Shown: positions 8,148 to 17,792, counted from the stretch's first letter. The stretch is 64,000 nucleotides of DNA from an uncultured Mycoplasmatota bacterium (GCA_900546275.1 URCH01000001.1:135918-199917); one strand, 5' to 3'. Notes: generated by a model from the sequence alone, not told the origin. Numbers and translations: made by a program.

Positions 8148-9256
8148 ATTGGAACTATTAATTCTATTAGATCATTACTATCTGGATTTTTTAAAATTAT
8201 TGGTCTTATTTCTCCATTAAACATTAATTCAATTTCTTCACAATCAAATGCTTTTAACGCATCCATCATATACTTTGAACTAAAAGCAATTGTAATATTA
8301 TTTTCTATTGTGTTTAATAAATTAATTTTTTCAGTTACGTTTCCTATTTCAGGTATATTACTAGATAATATAATATTATCATTAAAACTTTCTAATTTGA
8401 CTGTATTTTTATCATTTTCGTTTGTAAGTAAACTAGCTCTATCAATAGCATTATATAAATCTTGTAAATTAACTTTCATTTTAATTGAAAAATCTTTTGG
8501 AATAAGTGCAGTTGTATCAATAAACGAACCATTAATCAATCTTGACATCATAATTATTGTGGAAAACTTAAATATAACTTTATTATTAAATATATGTAAT
8601 TCAACTTTATTATTATCATCCACAAATAATTTAACTAATTCATTTAAATTTCTAGTAGGAATAATTATATCAACTGGTTCAGATACTTCATTATCTAACT
8701 CTATTATTTTTTTAGATAAACGATATGAATCTGTTGAGGTACATTCCATTATATTTCTATTTATTTTAACATTTACACCAGTTAAAATAGGTCTTGATTC
8801 TTGATTAGAAGTTGCAAAAACAGTTTGATTAATTATATTTTTTAACGTTTTAGTTGTTAAAATAACTGGATTTTTATGTTCTTCTAATTTTATCTGTGGA
8901 AAATCATTCACATTATTACAATTAAGTGTAAAAGAAGAATTTGATGTAGTAATGTATAACTTAAAGTCCATTACTTCTTCTAGATTTATTATTTCATTAG
9001 GAAGTTTTTTTATTATATCATATATATATCTACCAGAAACAACTAATTCTCCACAAACATCAATACTTTCTATTTGATTTTTTGAAATAAAAGTTTTAAT
9101 TGCTATATCATTATCAGAACTCATTAAATATAATCCATCTTCTGTTAAATCAAATTTAATACAATTTAATATAGGAATTAGATTTTTATTTGAAATTCCT
9201 TTTATAGCATAATTTAAATGTTCCATTAATATTGATTGTTTAATTTTTAATTTCAT
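8135..9256 (-). CDS. dnaN: DNA polymerase III beta sliding clamp
   Basis: Ring-shaped processivity clamp for Pol III. I place the start at the ATG at 9256 (MKLKIKQSIL), because GGAGGATGA lies just upstream of it; an in-frame ATG five codons earlier forms part of that same Shine-Dalgarno and is unlikely to be used. The resulting 373 residues fit the family, with three clamp repeats and the C-terminal LIVPIRIG, a variant of the usual LxPVR end. Downstream of dnaA, with 147 bp of DnaA-box DNA between. Confidence 0.95.
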   Translation of the reverse strand: MKLKIKQSILMEHLNYAIKGISNKNLIPILNCIKFDLTEDGLYLMSSDNDIAIKTFISKNQIESIDVCGELVVSGRYIYDIIKKLPNEIINLEEVMDFKLYITTSNSSFTLNCNNVNDFPQIKLEEHKNPVILTTKTLKNIINQTVFATSNQESRPILTGVNVKINRNIMECTSTDSYRLSKKIIELDNEVSEPVDIIIPTRNLNELVKLFVDDNNKVELHIFNNKVIFKFSTIIMMSRLINGSFIDTTALIPKDFSIKMKVNLQDLYNAIDRASLLTNENDKNTVKLESFNDNIILSSNIPEIGNVTEKINLLNTIENNITIAFSSKYMMDALKAFDCEEIELMFNGEIRPIILKNPDSNDLIELIVPIRIG

Positions 9257-9403
9257 TTTATCATCCTCCATTTTATATATTTTTTATTTAAATTATTATT
9301 GTTATTATTGTTGTGGAAACTGTGGAAAACTTTGTTTAAAGTATTGTTTTTATTAGTAAAACAACTGTGGAAAACTTGTTGATAAAAATTATAAAACTGT
9401 GAT
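9257..9403. other. dnaA-dnaN intergenic origin element (DnaA boxes and AT-rich tract)
   Basis: Three DnaA-box-like 9-mers in one orientation: TGTGGAAAC at 9312-9320, TGTGGAAAA at 9321-9329 and TGTGGAAAA at 9366-9374 (complement TTTTCCACA, consensus TTWTNCACA). Beside the first box is an AT-only tract with a trinucleotide rhythm (about 9289-9311, TTATTATTG repeated). In Bacillus this interval holds the unwinding region, so it is the best candidate here. Confidence 0.75.
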
Positions 9404-10753
9404 TTATTTAATTTTACTAATCAATTTATCTATTTCATTTTTAAAAGAAGCATCATTAGTTATTTCTTTTTTTATTTTATCTACTGAATGCATAACCGTT
9501 GTATGATCTTTTCCACCAAACTCCATTCCAATTTTGGGTAACGATTCCTCAAGTACAATTCTACATATATACATAGCAACTTGTCTTGGAACCGATATAT
9601 TAGCATTTCTTTTTTTACTTTTTAAATCTTCTACCGTAATATTGTAGTGTGCTGCTACTACTTGTTGTACTTGATCAACTTTGTTTTTTGATATTATGCT
9701 TTTTACAAAATAATCTTTTAGGGCTTCAATAGCTAGATCAAGTGTTATTTCAGAACCATTCATAATAATTGAATAAGCGAATACCCTAGTAATAGCTCCT
9801 TCTAATTTTCTTATATCAGAAGTACAATTGCTTGCTATATATTCTTTAACATCATTTGGAAATTCACAAGATATATTATTTGCTTCTATTTTTTTATCTA
9901 TTATGTCCATACGTAATTTAAAGTCTGGGGGTAATATATCAATAGTTAATCCCCAATTAAATCTAGTTCTAAGTCTCTCTTCTAGTTTATTTAAATCATC
10001 TGGTGATCTATCTGAAGATATAATAATTTGTTTATTATTACAATGTAGTTCGTTAAATGTATTAAAAAACTCTTGTTGAGTTTTATTAGCGATTTCTAGA
10101 TATTGTATATCATCTATCATTAAAACATCTATATCTCTATACTTTTTTTTGAATGAATCCACATCTTCAAAATTATTATCATTTTTGTTTTTTCTATAAA
10201 TATTTATAAAATCTTCGACAAATTTTTCACTTGTTACATATAAAACTTTCATATTTGAATTTTTACTAATATAATTACCAATAGCATGCATTAAATGAGT
10301 TTTACCTAACCCACTCTTTCCATATATAAATAATGGATTATACATGTAACCAGGTTTTTCTGCAACAGCAAGTGAAGTTGCCTTAGCAAATTTGTTACTT
10401 TGCCCTACTATAAAATTATCAAAAGTGTATCTTGGGTCCAAATTAGAATCAAAACTTATTGAAGGAACCCCTATTTCATCAGTATTTATAACAATATTGT
10501 TTTTTAATTCTTCTTCAAGTACATATTCAAAATTAAAGTTAGTTCCTGTTATTTCAGTAAATAGTTCAACAACCAAATCGTTATAATTTTCTTTTAAATG
10601 TTTTTTGTGAACTGACATTGGAACTAATACTTTTGCACAGTTTTCATCTAAAGATATAAGTTTGGTATCTGCAAACCAAGTTTCAAAGTGCATTGGATTA
10701 ATTTGTTGTTTCATTTTTTCCAAAAATAAATCCCATATATTATTTATATCCAT
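9404..10753 (-). CDS. dnaA: Chromosomal replication initiator DnaA
   Basis: AAA+ initiator that binds DnaA boxes and opens the origin. The 449 residues show the N-terminal helicase-interaction domain, Walker A GKSGLGKTH near residue 146, Walker B DDIQYL near 215, an arginine-finger region RLRTRF, and the C-terminal signature GGKDHTTVMHS. Start at 10753 with GAGG. Flanked on both sides by DnaA boxes, so it is probably autoregulated. Confidence 0.97.
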   Translation of the reverse strand: MDINNIWDLFLEKMKQQINPMHFETWFADTKLISLDENCAKVLVPMSVHKKHLKENYNDLVVELFTEITGTNFNFEYVLEEELKNNIVINTDEIGVPSISFDSNLDPRYTFDNFIVGQSNKFAKATSLAVAEKPGYMYNPLFIYGKSGLGKTHLMHAIGNYISKNSNMKVLYVTSEKFVEDFINIYRKNKNDNNFEDVDSFKKKYRDIDVLMIDDIQYLEIANKTQQEFFNTFNELHCNNKQIIISSDRSPDDLNKLEERLRTRFNWGLTIDILPPDFKLRMDIIDKKIEANNISCEFPNDVKEYIASNCTSDIRKLEGAITRVFAYSIIMNGSEITLDLAIEALKDYFVKSIISKNKVDQVQQVVAAHYNITVEDLKSKKRNANISVPRQVAMYICRIVLEESLPKIGMEFGGKDHTTVMHSVDKIKKEITNDASFKNEIDKLISKIK

Positions 10754-11072
10754 TTCCTCACCCCTATCACGAGAAACAATTACTTATATAATACAATAAA
10801 AAAACAAAAAGTTAAATAAATATTGTGGAAAAAAGTTAAATTTTTGTTTTTAACAATATAATACACAGGTAAAATCCATAAATTCAAATAAAAAAATGAG
10901 TTTTCAACATAAATGTGGAAAAAAATATAAACATGTTATTTGTTGTTAGTATATTTTTCCACATCAACTGTGGAAAAATGTGGATAACTATATAAATAAA
11001 CATATTTCTTAATATCTTTTTCTGTGGAAAATATGTTAATATCAAAATTTATAGTGGAAATTCATAAATTTG
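10754..11072. other. oriC, dnaA-upstream DnaA-box cluster
   Basis: Six good DnaA boxes: TGTGGAAAA at 10824-10832, 10914-10922, 10969-10977 and 11023-11031; a consensus TGTGGATAA at 10979-10987; and the opposite orientation TTTTCCACA at 10955-10963. A one-mismatch copy TTTTCAACA is at 10901-10909. The trio at 10955-10987 is closely packed, with two boxes 10 bp apart. Gene direction switches here from minus to plus, as expected for a replication origin. Confidence 0.9.
10788..10815 (-). promoter_or_regulatory. Candidate dnaA promoter
   Basis: Minus-strand TTAACT (10815-10810), 16-bp spacer, TATTAT (10793-10788), about 35 bp before the dnaA start. A DnaA box at 10824-10832 lies just upstream. 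Confidence 0.45.
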
Positions 11073-11101
11073 TTGACAAAACGAAGTTTAATCTATATAA
11101 T
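11073..11101 (+). promoter_or_regulatory. rpmH promoter
   Basis: Consensus TTGACA (11073-11078), 17-bp spacer and TATAAT (11096-11101), a perfect sigma-A promoter just outside the DnaA-box cluster. Confidence 0.88.
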
Positions 11102-11142
11102 TATTAGAGCAAACAAATTTATAAGTTCAGGAGGTGGACTAA

Positions 11143-11265
11143 ATGAAAAGAACATTTCAACCAAATAATAGAAAAAGAAGTAAGAAAATGGGTTTTTTAG
11201 CACGTATGAAAACAAAAATGATTAATTCAAGAAGAAGAAAAGGGCGTAAAACATTAGCTCATTAA
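11143..11265 (+). CDS. rpmH: 50S ribosomal protein L34
   Basis: Forty residues starting MKRTFQPNNRKRSKKMGF and ending KGRKTLAH, the full invariant L34 pattern, rich in Arg and Lys. Ribosome-binding site AGGAGGTG is 7 bases upstream of the ATG at 11143. It begins the rightward rpmH-rnpA-yidC-jag cluster beside the origin and has its own strong promoter. Confidence 0.97.
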   Translation: MKRTFQPNNRKRSKKMGFLARMKTKMINSRRRKGRKTLAH

Positions 11266-11270
11266 TACAA

Positions 11271-11294
11271 CCACTGAAAATCAGTGGCTTTTTA
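11271..11294 (+). terminator. rpmH-rnpA attenuating terminator
   Basis: CCACTGA (11271-11277), AAA loop, TCAGTGG (11281-11287), then CTTTTT. It lies 27 bp before rnpA and probably lowers rnpA expression relative to rpmH. Confidence 0.8.
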
Positions 11295-11314
11295 TTTACT
11301 AAAGAGGTATAAAC

Positions 11315-11656
11315 ATGAAAAAAATAAATATATTGCAGAAAAGTGATGATTTTGAAAGAATAATTAAGAATAATAAATCATATAAATACAAGGATTATAT
11401 AATTTATATTGAAAAAAATACTGATGAAATATATCATTTTGGATTATCAGTAGGAAAAAAAATAGGTAATGCAGTTATTAGAAATAAGGTAAAAAGGCAA
11501 TTAAAAAGTATAATAGATAAAAAAAGCTATCAAAAAGGGTTTAATTGTATTATAATAGTTGGTAAGGGCATATTAAATAGAAATTATGAAGAAATGGAAA
11601 TAAACTTAAACTATGCTTTTAAAAAATTAAATATAATTGAAGGAGAAAATGAATGA
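11315..11656 (+). CDS. rnpA: Ribonuclease P protein component
   Basis: Protein cofactor of the RNase P ribozyme that trims tRNA 5' leaders. The 113-residue basic protein has the RNR signature in IGNAVIRNKVKRQLK near residues 51-65 and FGLSVGKKIG before it. Start has AGAGG upstream. The stop overlaps the yidC start in ATGA, so the two are translationally coupled. Confidence 0.95.
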   Translation: MKKINILQKSDDFERIIKNNKSYKYKDYIIYIEKNTDEIYHFGLSVGKKIGNAVIRNKVKRQLKSIIDKKSYQKGFNCIIIVGKGILNRNYEEMEINLNYAFKKLNIIEGENE

Positions 11657-12588
11657 GAAAAAAAATTAAAACATTGCTTTTTGTATTTATTGCTTTAATT
11701 TCATTAACAGGATGTTCAAAATCTTTGACTGATTCAAATAAAAAAATAGTTCAAAATCCAGAAACTGGTCAAAGTCTAACTAAAAATATTCTTTGTCAAC
11801 CAGAAAATGAAAAAGTTATAAGTTTATATAACGAAAATGGTGTTGATATTAGTAAGTTACCAAAGTGTAATGATTTTAAAGTAACATCTGGTGGTTATGA
11901 GGGGATATGGACTACTATATTTGTAAAACCTTTAGCATGGATAATTGTTTTAATGGGAAAATTAGTAAAAAATTATGGATTAGCAATTATCATAATAACA
12001 CTTGCAATCAGGTTGATATTATATCCTTTAACTAAAAAGACAGCAATGCAATCAGAATTAATGAAAAAAGCCCAACCAGAAATGAAAAAATTGGAGAATA
12101 AATATAAAAATAAACAATCACAAGAAGATATGATGAAAAAATCACAAGAAATGATGATGATATATAAAAAATATAAAATTAATCCATTATCAGGTTGTAT
12201 ATTTTCATTAATCCAAATACCATTATTTTTTGCATTCTACGAAGCAATGAATAGAATGCCAGCTATATTTGAGGAAAATTTGTTAGGATTCCAATTAGGC
12301 ACAAGTCCTTTAACAGCTATTACAAATGGAAAAATATATTACATAATATTTGTTATATTAGTTATTGCAGCAACATATTTTTCATTTAAATTAAATAAAA
12401 CAGCTTCATTAGGCGAAGATCAAGAAAAACAAATGAAGATGATGACCAATATTTCAACAATATTTATTGGAATTGCATCATTCACTATGTCAACAGGTAT
12501 AGAATTATATTGGATTTTCAATAGTGCATTTACAATTTTACAAAATTTAATGGTAAAAAGAGGTAAAAAGAATGATAACATCATATAA
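11653..12588 (+). CDS. yidC: Membrane protein insertase YidC/OxaA (lipoprotein form)
   Basis: Inserts proteins into the cytoplasmic membrane, with or without Sec. The N-terminus has a lipoprotein signal with lipobox LTGCS (Cys near 21), as in Gram-positive YidC/SpoIIIJ. Five membrane segments follow, and the cytoplasmic hairpin between the first two is rich in Lys, Met and Gln. The conserved Arg of the hydrophilic groove is in LAIRLILYPLT. 311 residues is at the long end for the Gram-positive form. Overlaps jag by 17 bp. Confidence 0.93.
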   Translation: MRKKIKTLLFVFIALISLTGCSKSLTDSNKKIVQNPETGQSLTKNILCQPENEKVISLYNENGVDISKLPKCNDFKVTSGGYEGIWTTIFVKPLAWIIVLMGKLVKNYGLAIIIITLAIRLILYPLTKKTAMQSELMKKAQPEMKKLENKYKNKQSQEDMMKKSQEMMMIYKKYKINPLSGCIFSLIQIPLFFAFYEAMNRMPAIFEENLLGFQLGTSPLTAITNGKIYYIIFVILVIAATYFSFKLNKTASLGEDQEKQMKMMTNISTIFIGIASFTMSTGIELYWIFNSAFTILQNLMVKRGKKNDNII

Positions 12589-13186
12589 TTATGAAGGTAA
12601 AATAAAAGAAGAAGTATTAAAAAATTGTTTAAATGAACTTAATGTTCCTGAAAATGATTTATATATTAAAGAAGAACTACAAGAATCTGGATTATTTAAA
12701 TCTAAAAAAATAAAATTAATTTGTTATAAAAAAGAAGATATAATCGAATATCTAAAAAATTATATAAATGCTATTGCAAAAGGAATGAATATTTCTATTA
12801 ATACAGAAATAAGAGAATCTGAAGGATATATATCAATTATATTAGTTTCAGACAATAATTCGATTTTGATAGGAAAAGAAGGAAGAACTTTAAAAGCAAT
12901 AGAAACAATACTTAAGCAAGCTTTAATAGTTCAAACAGGATTAAATATAAAAGTCAATTTGGATGTAGCAAATTATAAAGGAAAAAAGATAAAAAATTTT
13001 GAAAGACAAATAAAATTAATAATAAATGATGTTTTAAAATCACATATAGATGTAAAATTAGATCCAATGAATTCATATGAAAGAAGAATTGTTCATAATT
13101 TAGTATCAGAAAATGAATTTTTAAGCACAGAAAGTGTTGGAGAAGAACCAAATAGAGCTGTTGTTATAAAATATAATGAAAAGTAA
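12572..13186 (+). CDS. jag: RNA-binding protein Jag/KhpB (Jag_N, KH, R3H)
   Basis: A 204-residue protein with an N-terminal Jag domain (1-50), a KH domain with ILIGKEGRTLKAIE near residues 93-107, and an R3H domain with YERRIVHN near 166-173. The family binds RNA and affects cell elongation in streptococci. Conserved position behind yidC; it starts inside the yidC reading frame. Confidence 0.92.
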   Translation: MITSYNYEGKIKEEVLKNCLNELNVPENDLYIKEELQESGLFKSKKIKLICYKKEDIIEYLKNYINAIAKGMNISINTEIRESEGYISIILVSDNNSILIGKEGRTLKAIETILKQALIVQTGLNIKVNLDVANYKGKKIKNFERQIKLIINDVLKSHIDVKLDPMNSYERRIVHNLVSENEFLSTESVGEEPNRAVVIKYNEK

Positions 13187-13194
13187 AATATAAA

Positions 13195-13218
13195 AGTGTA
13201 GATATCTACATTTTTTTT
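13195..13218 (+). terminator. Terminator after jag
   Basis: Palindrome TGTAGATATCTACA (13197-13210) followed by eight T. Confidence 0.82.
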
Positions 13219-13225
13219 GTACAAC

Positions 13226-13254
13226 TTGACTATTTTAATAAAATAACATAGAAT
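13226..13254 (+). promoter_or_regulatory. Promoter of the HD-hydrolase/mnmE operon
   Basis: TTGACT (13226-13231), 17-bp spacer, TAGAAT (13249-13254). Confidence 0.75.
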
Positions 13255-13278
13255 TAATATTTAGAAAAGAGAGATTTT

Positions 13279-13797
13279 ATGAAATTGTTAGAAATAGAAA
13301 AATCAACACTTAATGAGTATTATGATATAGTGGATGAAATATTGAATTCAAAGGAATTTCAAAAGAGAAAAGAATATATGCATCATGGAAAACAAAGCGT
13401 CTATGATCATTGTTTAAAAGTTTCAATTATTTCATATAAAATATCAAAAATATTAGGGTTAGATTATAAAAGTGCAGCAATAGGTGGTTTATTACATGAT
13501 TTTTATGATAAACCTTGGCAAAATAATAAAAAAAAGACTCCTTTTTTTAAGCAACATGGATTTGTACATGCAAAACAAGCTGTGGATAATACTAAAAAGT
13601 ATTTTCCACAATATTATAATAAGAAAGTTGGAAATATTATATTAAGACATATGTTTCCATTAAACATAGTTCCACCAAGATATTTAGAAAGCTGGATAAT
13701 ATCATCAATTGATAAATATGTATCAATGGAGATATTTAATGAACCTTCTAAATTATTAATGTATATTGGAATAAAAGTAGGTGTAGAAAATGAATGA
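13279..13797 (+). CDS. HD-domain phosphohydrolase
   Basis: A 172-residue HD-superfamily metal-dependent phosphohydrolase. Visible metal ligands are His in YDHC near residue 44, the HD pair in GLLHDF near 74, HGFVHAKQA near 94-102 and HMFPLN near 125. The sequence resembles a widespread clostridial family of unknown substrate that carries HMWPL and PPRYxES motifs. It ends 8 bp inside mnmE, which implies coupling. I cannot name the substrate. Confidence 0.8.
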   Translation: MKLLEIEKSTLNEYYDIVDEILNSKEFQKRKEYMHHGKQSVYDHCLKVSIISYKISKILGLDYKSAAIGGLLHDFYDKPWQNNKKKTPFFKQHGFVHAKQAVDNTKKYFPQYYNKKVGNIILRHMFPLNIVPPRYLESWIISSIDKYVSMEIFNEPSKLLMYIGIKVGVENE

Positions 13798-15142
13798 TAC
13801 AATAGCAGCAATATCTACAGCAACAGGTGGTTCAATATCAATAATAAGAGTTAGCGGAACTGATTCAATAAAAATAGTTAATAAAATATTTAAAGGAAAA
13901 GATTTATTGAATGTAAATTCTCATACTATAAATTATGGATATATAGTAGAAAATAATAAAATAATAGATGAAGTTTTAGTAAGTGTTATGAAAGAACCAA
14001 ACACCTATACAAAAGAAAATGTTGTGGAAATTAATAGCCATGGTAGTATAGCATCAGTTTCAAAAATATTAGAATTATTATTAGAAAATGGTTGTCGTTT
14101 AGCTGAACCAGGTGAATTTACAAAAAGAGCATTTCTAAATGGAAGAATAGATTTACTTGAAGCAGAAAGTGTTATGGATGTAATAAATTCTAAAACTGAA
14201 AAGTCTTTATCATTAGCAGTAAGACAATTAACAGGTTCCGCAACTAAACTTATTTCAGAACTAAGAGAAGAAATTTTAACACTTCTTGCTTCAATAGAAG
14301 TTAAAATAGATTATCCAGAATATGAAGATATAGAAGATGTTACACACAACGAGTTATTAGAAAATATAAATACAATAGAAATAAAAATGAAAAAAATTCT
14401 AGAAGAAAGTAAAAATGTAAAAATAATAAAAGATGGAATAAATACATCAATAATTGGAAAACCAAACGTAGGAAAAAGTAGTATTTTAAATAAATTAATA
14501 GATGAAGAAAAAGCAATAGTAACTTCCATAGAAGGAACAACAAGGGATATAGTAGAAGGAAATATAAACATAGATGGAATCGCACTTAATTTGGTTGATA
14601 CAGCAGGAATAAGAAAAACAGATGATATAGTTGAAAATATAGGTGTTCAAAAAAGTCTAGATCAAATAGAAAAATCAGATTTAATATTATTTGTATTAGA
14701 TAATAATAGATGTTTGGAAAAATCAGATGAAGAAATATTAAAAAAATTGAAAAATAAAAATTATTTGATACTAATAAATAAAACGGATTTAAGTAGAAAT
14801 TTGGAAATAGAAAAATTAGATCCTAAAAAAATAATATATATAAGTGCATTAAATAATGAGGGATTTAATGAATTAAAATCAAAAATTAAAGAAATGTTTA
14901 GTATAAATCAAATAGAAAAATCAGATTTAACATATTTGACAAGTTCAAGAAGTATTGCTTTGTTAAAAAAAGCTTATTCAATATTACCTTCTATAAAAGA
15001 TGGAATAAAAAATAATTTACCTATAGATATGATAGAAATAGATATAAAAGAAATGTGGAATATACTTGGTCAGATAATTGGTGAAACATATGAAGATGAA
15101 CTTATAAATAAATTATTTAGTCAATTTTGTTTAGGAAAGTAA
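13790..15142 (+). CDS. mnmE: tRNA modification GTPase MnmE
   Basis: With MnmG it places the carboxymethylaminomethyl group on U34 of certain tRNAs. The 450 residues comprise a formyl-THF-binding N-domain (1-120), a helical domain, an embedded G domain (GKPNVGKSS near 222, DTAGIRKT near 268, NKTD near 327) and the C-terminal CLGK with the catalytic Cys. Partner mnmG lies 87 bp downstream, after a terminator. Confidence 0.96.
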   Translation: MNDTIAAISTATGGSISIIRVSGTDSIKIVNKIFKGKDLLNVNSHTINYGYIVENNKIIDEVLVSVMKEPNTYTKENVVEINSHGSIASVSKILELLLENGCRLAEPGEFTKRAFLNGRIDLLEAESVMDVINSKTEKSLSLAVRQLTGSATKLISELREEILTLLASIEVKIDYPEYEDIEDVTHNELLENINTIEIKMKKILEESKNVKIIKDGINTSIIGKPNVGKSSILNKLIDEEKAIVTSIEGTTRDIVEGNINIDGIALNLVDTAGIRKTDDIVENIGVQKSLDQIEKSDLILFVLDNNRCLEKSDEEILKKLKNKNYLILINKTDLSRNLEIEKLDPKKIIYISALNNEGFNELKSKIKEMFSINQIEKSDLTYLTSSRSIALLKKAYSILPSIKDGIKNNLPIDMIEIDIKEMWNILGQIIGETYEDELINKLFSQFCLGK

Positions 15143-15168
15143 TTATTACAGTTAATAATTACTTTTTA
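15139..15168 (+). terminator. mnmE terminator
   Basis: GTAATTATTA (15139-15148), CAGT loop, TAATAATTAC (15153-15162), T5. The left arm contains the mnmE stop codon. Confidence 0.8.
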
Positions 15169-15229
15169 TATATTGTTAAAAAAAAATATATATTGTATAA
15201 TATTTTAGTCAAAAAGAGGTGTTTTTTTT

Positions 15230-17101
15230 ATGGAATATGAAGTAATAGTAGTTGGTGGAGGGCACGCCGGTTGTGAAGCTTGTCTAGCTACTTCTCGTTT
15301 AGGTCATAAAACTTTATTAGTAACAGGAAATATAAAGAATATAGCAGATATGCCTTGTAATCCATCAATAGGTGGGAGTGCAAAAGGAATAGTAGTTAGA
15401 GAAATAGATGCCTTAGGCGGAGAAATGGGTAAAAATGCAGATAAAAGTTTGTTACAAATTAAAATGCTTAATAGTGCAAAAGGACCAGCCGTTCAAGCTC
15501 TACGTGCTCAAGCAGATAAAATAACTTATCCAAAAGAAATGTTAAAGACATTACAAAGTCAACCAAATTTAGAAATTTTAGAAAGTATAGTAGAAGATTT
15601 AATAGTAGAAAATAATGAAATTAAAGGAATAGTTTTAGAAAATGGTAAAAAAATAACTTCTAATATTGTAATATTAACTACAGGAACATATTTAAAAGCA
15701 GATATATTAGTAGGTGACACTAGACATAGAGAAGGTCCACATGGTGAAAAACCAAGTCAACATCTAAGTGATAATTTAAACAAGTACGGATTTAAAATAA
15801 TAAGACTTAAAACTGGTACTCCACAAAGAATAGATAAAAGTTCAATAGATTTTTCAAAAGCTCAAATAGAATATGGTGATAGTAGAGTATTAACTTTTAA
15901 TTTTGATAATGACGTATATTATGATGTTAATAATCAACAACCATGCTATTTAATATATACAACTCCTAAAACTCATGAAATAATTAAAAATAACCTAACA
16001 AAATCTAGTATGTATGGTGGATTATCTGATATTAAAGGAATTGGTCCAAGATATTGTCCATCTATAGAAGATAAAGTAGTAAGATTTAGTGACAAAGAAA
16101 GGCATCAATTATTTTTGGAACCTGAAAGTATTTACTATGATGACATATATTTGCAAGGATTTTCTACAAGTATGCCACATGATATTCAAGAACAAATGGT
16201 ACATAGTTTACCAGGTTTAGAAAAAGCAAAAATATTAAAATATGCTTATGCTATTGAATATGATGCAATATATCCAACACAACTTAAACAAACATTAGAA
16301 ACAAAAATAATTAAAAATCTATATACTGCAGGTCAGATAAATGGAACAAGTGGATATGAAGAAGCAGCATGTCAAGGATTAATAGCGGGTATAAATGCAT
16401 CATTAAATCTTGAAAAAAAAGAACCATTAATTTTAAAAAGAAATGAAGCTTATATAGGTGTTTTAATAGATGACCTAGTAACAAAAGGAGTTAGAGACCC
16501 ATACAGACTTTTAACATCAAGGGCTGAATATAGATTATTATTAAGAAGTGATAATGCTGATTTAAGATTAATGGAAAAGGGACATGAAATAGGATTAGTT
16601 AAAGAAAGTTCATTTAAAAAATATATGGAAAGAAAAAATGAGATAGAAGAATTAAAGAATCTTTTAATGAACACAAAAATAACACCTAAAAAAGAAATAA
16701 ATGAATATTTAAAACAATATACAAATGAAATAAAAGATGGCATTTCATTATATAATTTATTGAAACGTCCTGAAATTACTATGGAAAATATAAAACATTT
16801 TGTTGAATTAAATTACCAAAGAGAAGTAATAGATCAAGTTGAAATAAGTATTAAATATGAGGGATATATAAATAAAGCAAATAATGAAGCAAAAAAAATG
16901 TTTGATTTAGATAATAAGAAAATACCAGATGATATAAATTACGATTTAATTCATAATCTAGCAAGTGAAGCAAAACAAAAATTAAAAGAAATAAGACCAA
17001 CATCAATAGGACAAGCATTAAGAATAAGTGGTGTTAATCCTGCAGACATATCAATATTAATGATTTATTTAAAAAAGGAATACAAAAATGGAAATAAATA
17101 A
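15230..17101 (+). CDS. mnmG: tRNA uridine 5-carboxymethylaminomethyl modification enzyme MnmG
   Basis: FAD and NADH-dependent partner of MnmE. The 623 residues include the FAD dinucleotide fold GGGHAGCEA near residue 9, the MPCNPSIGG segment, the second conserved block GTSGYEEAACQGLIAG near 371-386, and the C-terminal MnmE-binding helical domain. The expected catalytic Cys in PCNP is present. Overlaps rsmG by 14 bp. Confidence 0.96.
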   Translation: MEYEVIVVGGGHAGCEACLATSRLGHKTLLVTGNIKNIADMPCNPSIGGSAKGIVVREIDALGGEMGKNADKSLLQIKMLNSAKGPAVQALRAQADKITYPKEMLKTLQSQPNLEILESIVEDLIVENNEIKGIVLENGKKITSNIVILTTGTYLKADILVGDTRHREGPHGEKPSQHLSDNLNKYGFKIIRLKTGTPQRIDKSSIDFSKAQIEYGDSRVLTFNFDNDVYYDVNNQQPCYLIYTTPKTHEIIKNNLTKSSMYGGLSDIKGIGPRYCPSIEDKVVRFSDKERHQLFLEPESIYYDDIYLQGFSTSMPHDIQEQMVHSLPGLEKAKILKYAYAIEYDAIYPTQLKQTLETKIIKNLYTAGQINGTSGYEEAACQGLIAGINASLNLEKKEPLILKRNEAYIGVLIDDLVTKGVRDPYRLLTSRAEYRLLLRSDNADLRLMEKGHEIGLVKESSFKKYMERKNEIEELKNLLMNTKITPKKEINEYLKQYTNEIKDGISLYNLLKRPEITMENIKHFVELNYQREVIDQVEISIKYEGYINKANNEAKKMFDLDNKKIPDDINYDLIHNLASEAKQKLKEIRPTSIGQALRISGVNPADISILMIYLKKEYKNGNK

Positions 17102-17792
17102 TTTTATAGAAGAATTAAAAAAATTAGGAATAACTCCAACTGAGAAACAATTAAATCAATTAGATAAATACTATGAGTTATTAATTCAATATAATAGTGT
17201 TATGAATTTAACTGGTATAACAGAAAAAAAACAAGTATACTTAAAACACTTTTATGATTCATTATGTATAGTGAAAGTTATAGATTTATTATCACAAGAA
17301 AATTTATGCGATGTAGGTACAGGTGCGGGATTTCCTGGAATAGTTTTAAAAATTTTTTATCCAAACCTAAAAATAACTTTACTAGATTCTCTAAATAAGA
17401 GAATAGAATTTTTAAATATAGTTATCAAAAATCTTGAACTAAATAATATTGAGGCAATTCATTGTAGAGCAGAAGAATATGCATTACAAAATAGAGAAAA
17501 ATATGATGTAGTAACTTCAAGAGCAGTTACAAAATTAAATATTCTTTCAGAATTATCAATACCAATGGTAAAAGTAAATAAATATTTTATACCATTAAAG
17601 GCAAATTTAACAGAAGAATTAGAAGAAAGCAAAGATGCATTAAAAAAATTAAATTCTAAAATAATCAAGATAGAACATTTCTTATTACCAATAGAAGAAA
17701 GCAATAGAACAATTCTAAAAATTCAAAAACTAATTCCAACGCCAAAATTATTTCCCAGGAAATATTCTGTAATAAAGAAAAAACCACTTTAG
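17088..17792 (+). CDS. rsmG: 16S rRNA (guanine(527)-N7)-methyltransferase RsmG
   Basis: Methylates G527 of 16S rRNA using SAM. The 234-residue Rossmann protein has the SAM motif DVGTGAGFPGI near residues 71-81 and LLDSLNKRIEFL after it. Conserved order mnmG-rsmG-noc. Its last 45 bases contain a Noc-site-like palindrome at 17750-17763. Confidence 0.95.
   Translation: MEINNFIEELKKLGITPTEKQLNQLDKYYELLIQYNSVMNLTGITEKKQVYLKHFYDSLCIVKVIDLLSQENLCDVGTGAGFPGIVLKIFYPNLKITLLDSLNKRIEFLNIVIKNLELNNIEAIHCRAEEYALQNREKYDVVTSRAVTKLNILSELSIPMVKVNKYFIPLKANLTEELEESKDALKKLNSKIIKIEHFLLPIEESNRTILKIQKLIPTPKLFPRKYSVIKKKPL
17750..17763. promoter_or_regulatory. Noc-binding-site-like palindrome
   Basis: ATTTCCCAGGAAAT differs at one position from the Bacillus Noc site ATTTCCCGGGAAAT. 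It lies inside the 3' end of rsmG, about 155 bp before the noc-like gene. Binding is inferred. Confidence 0.5.
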
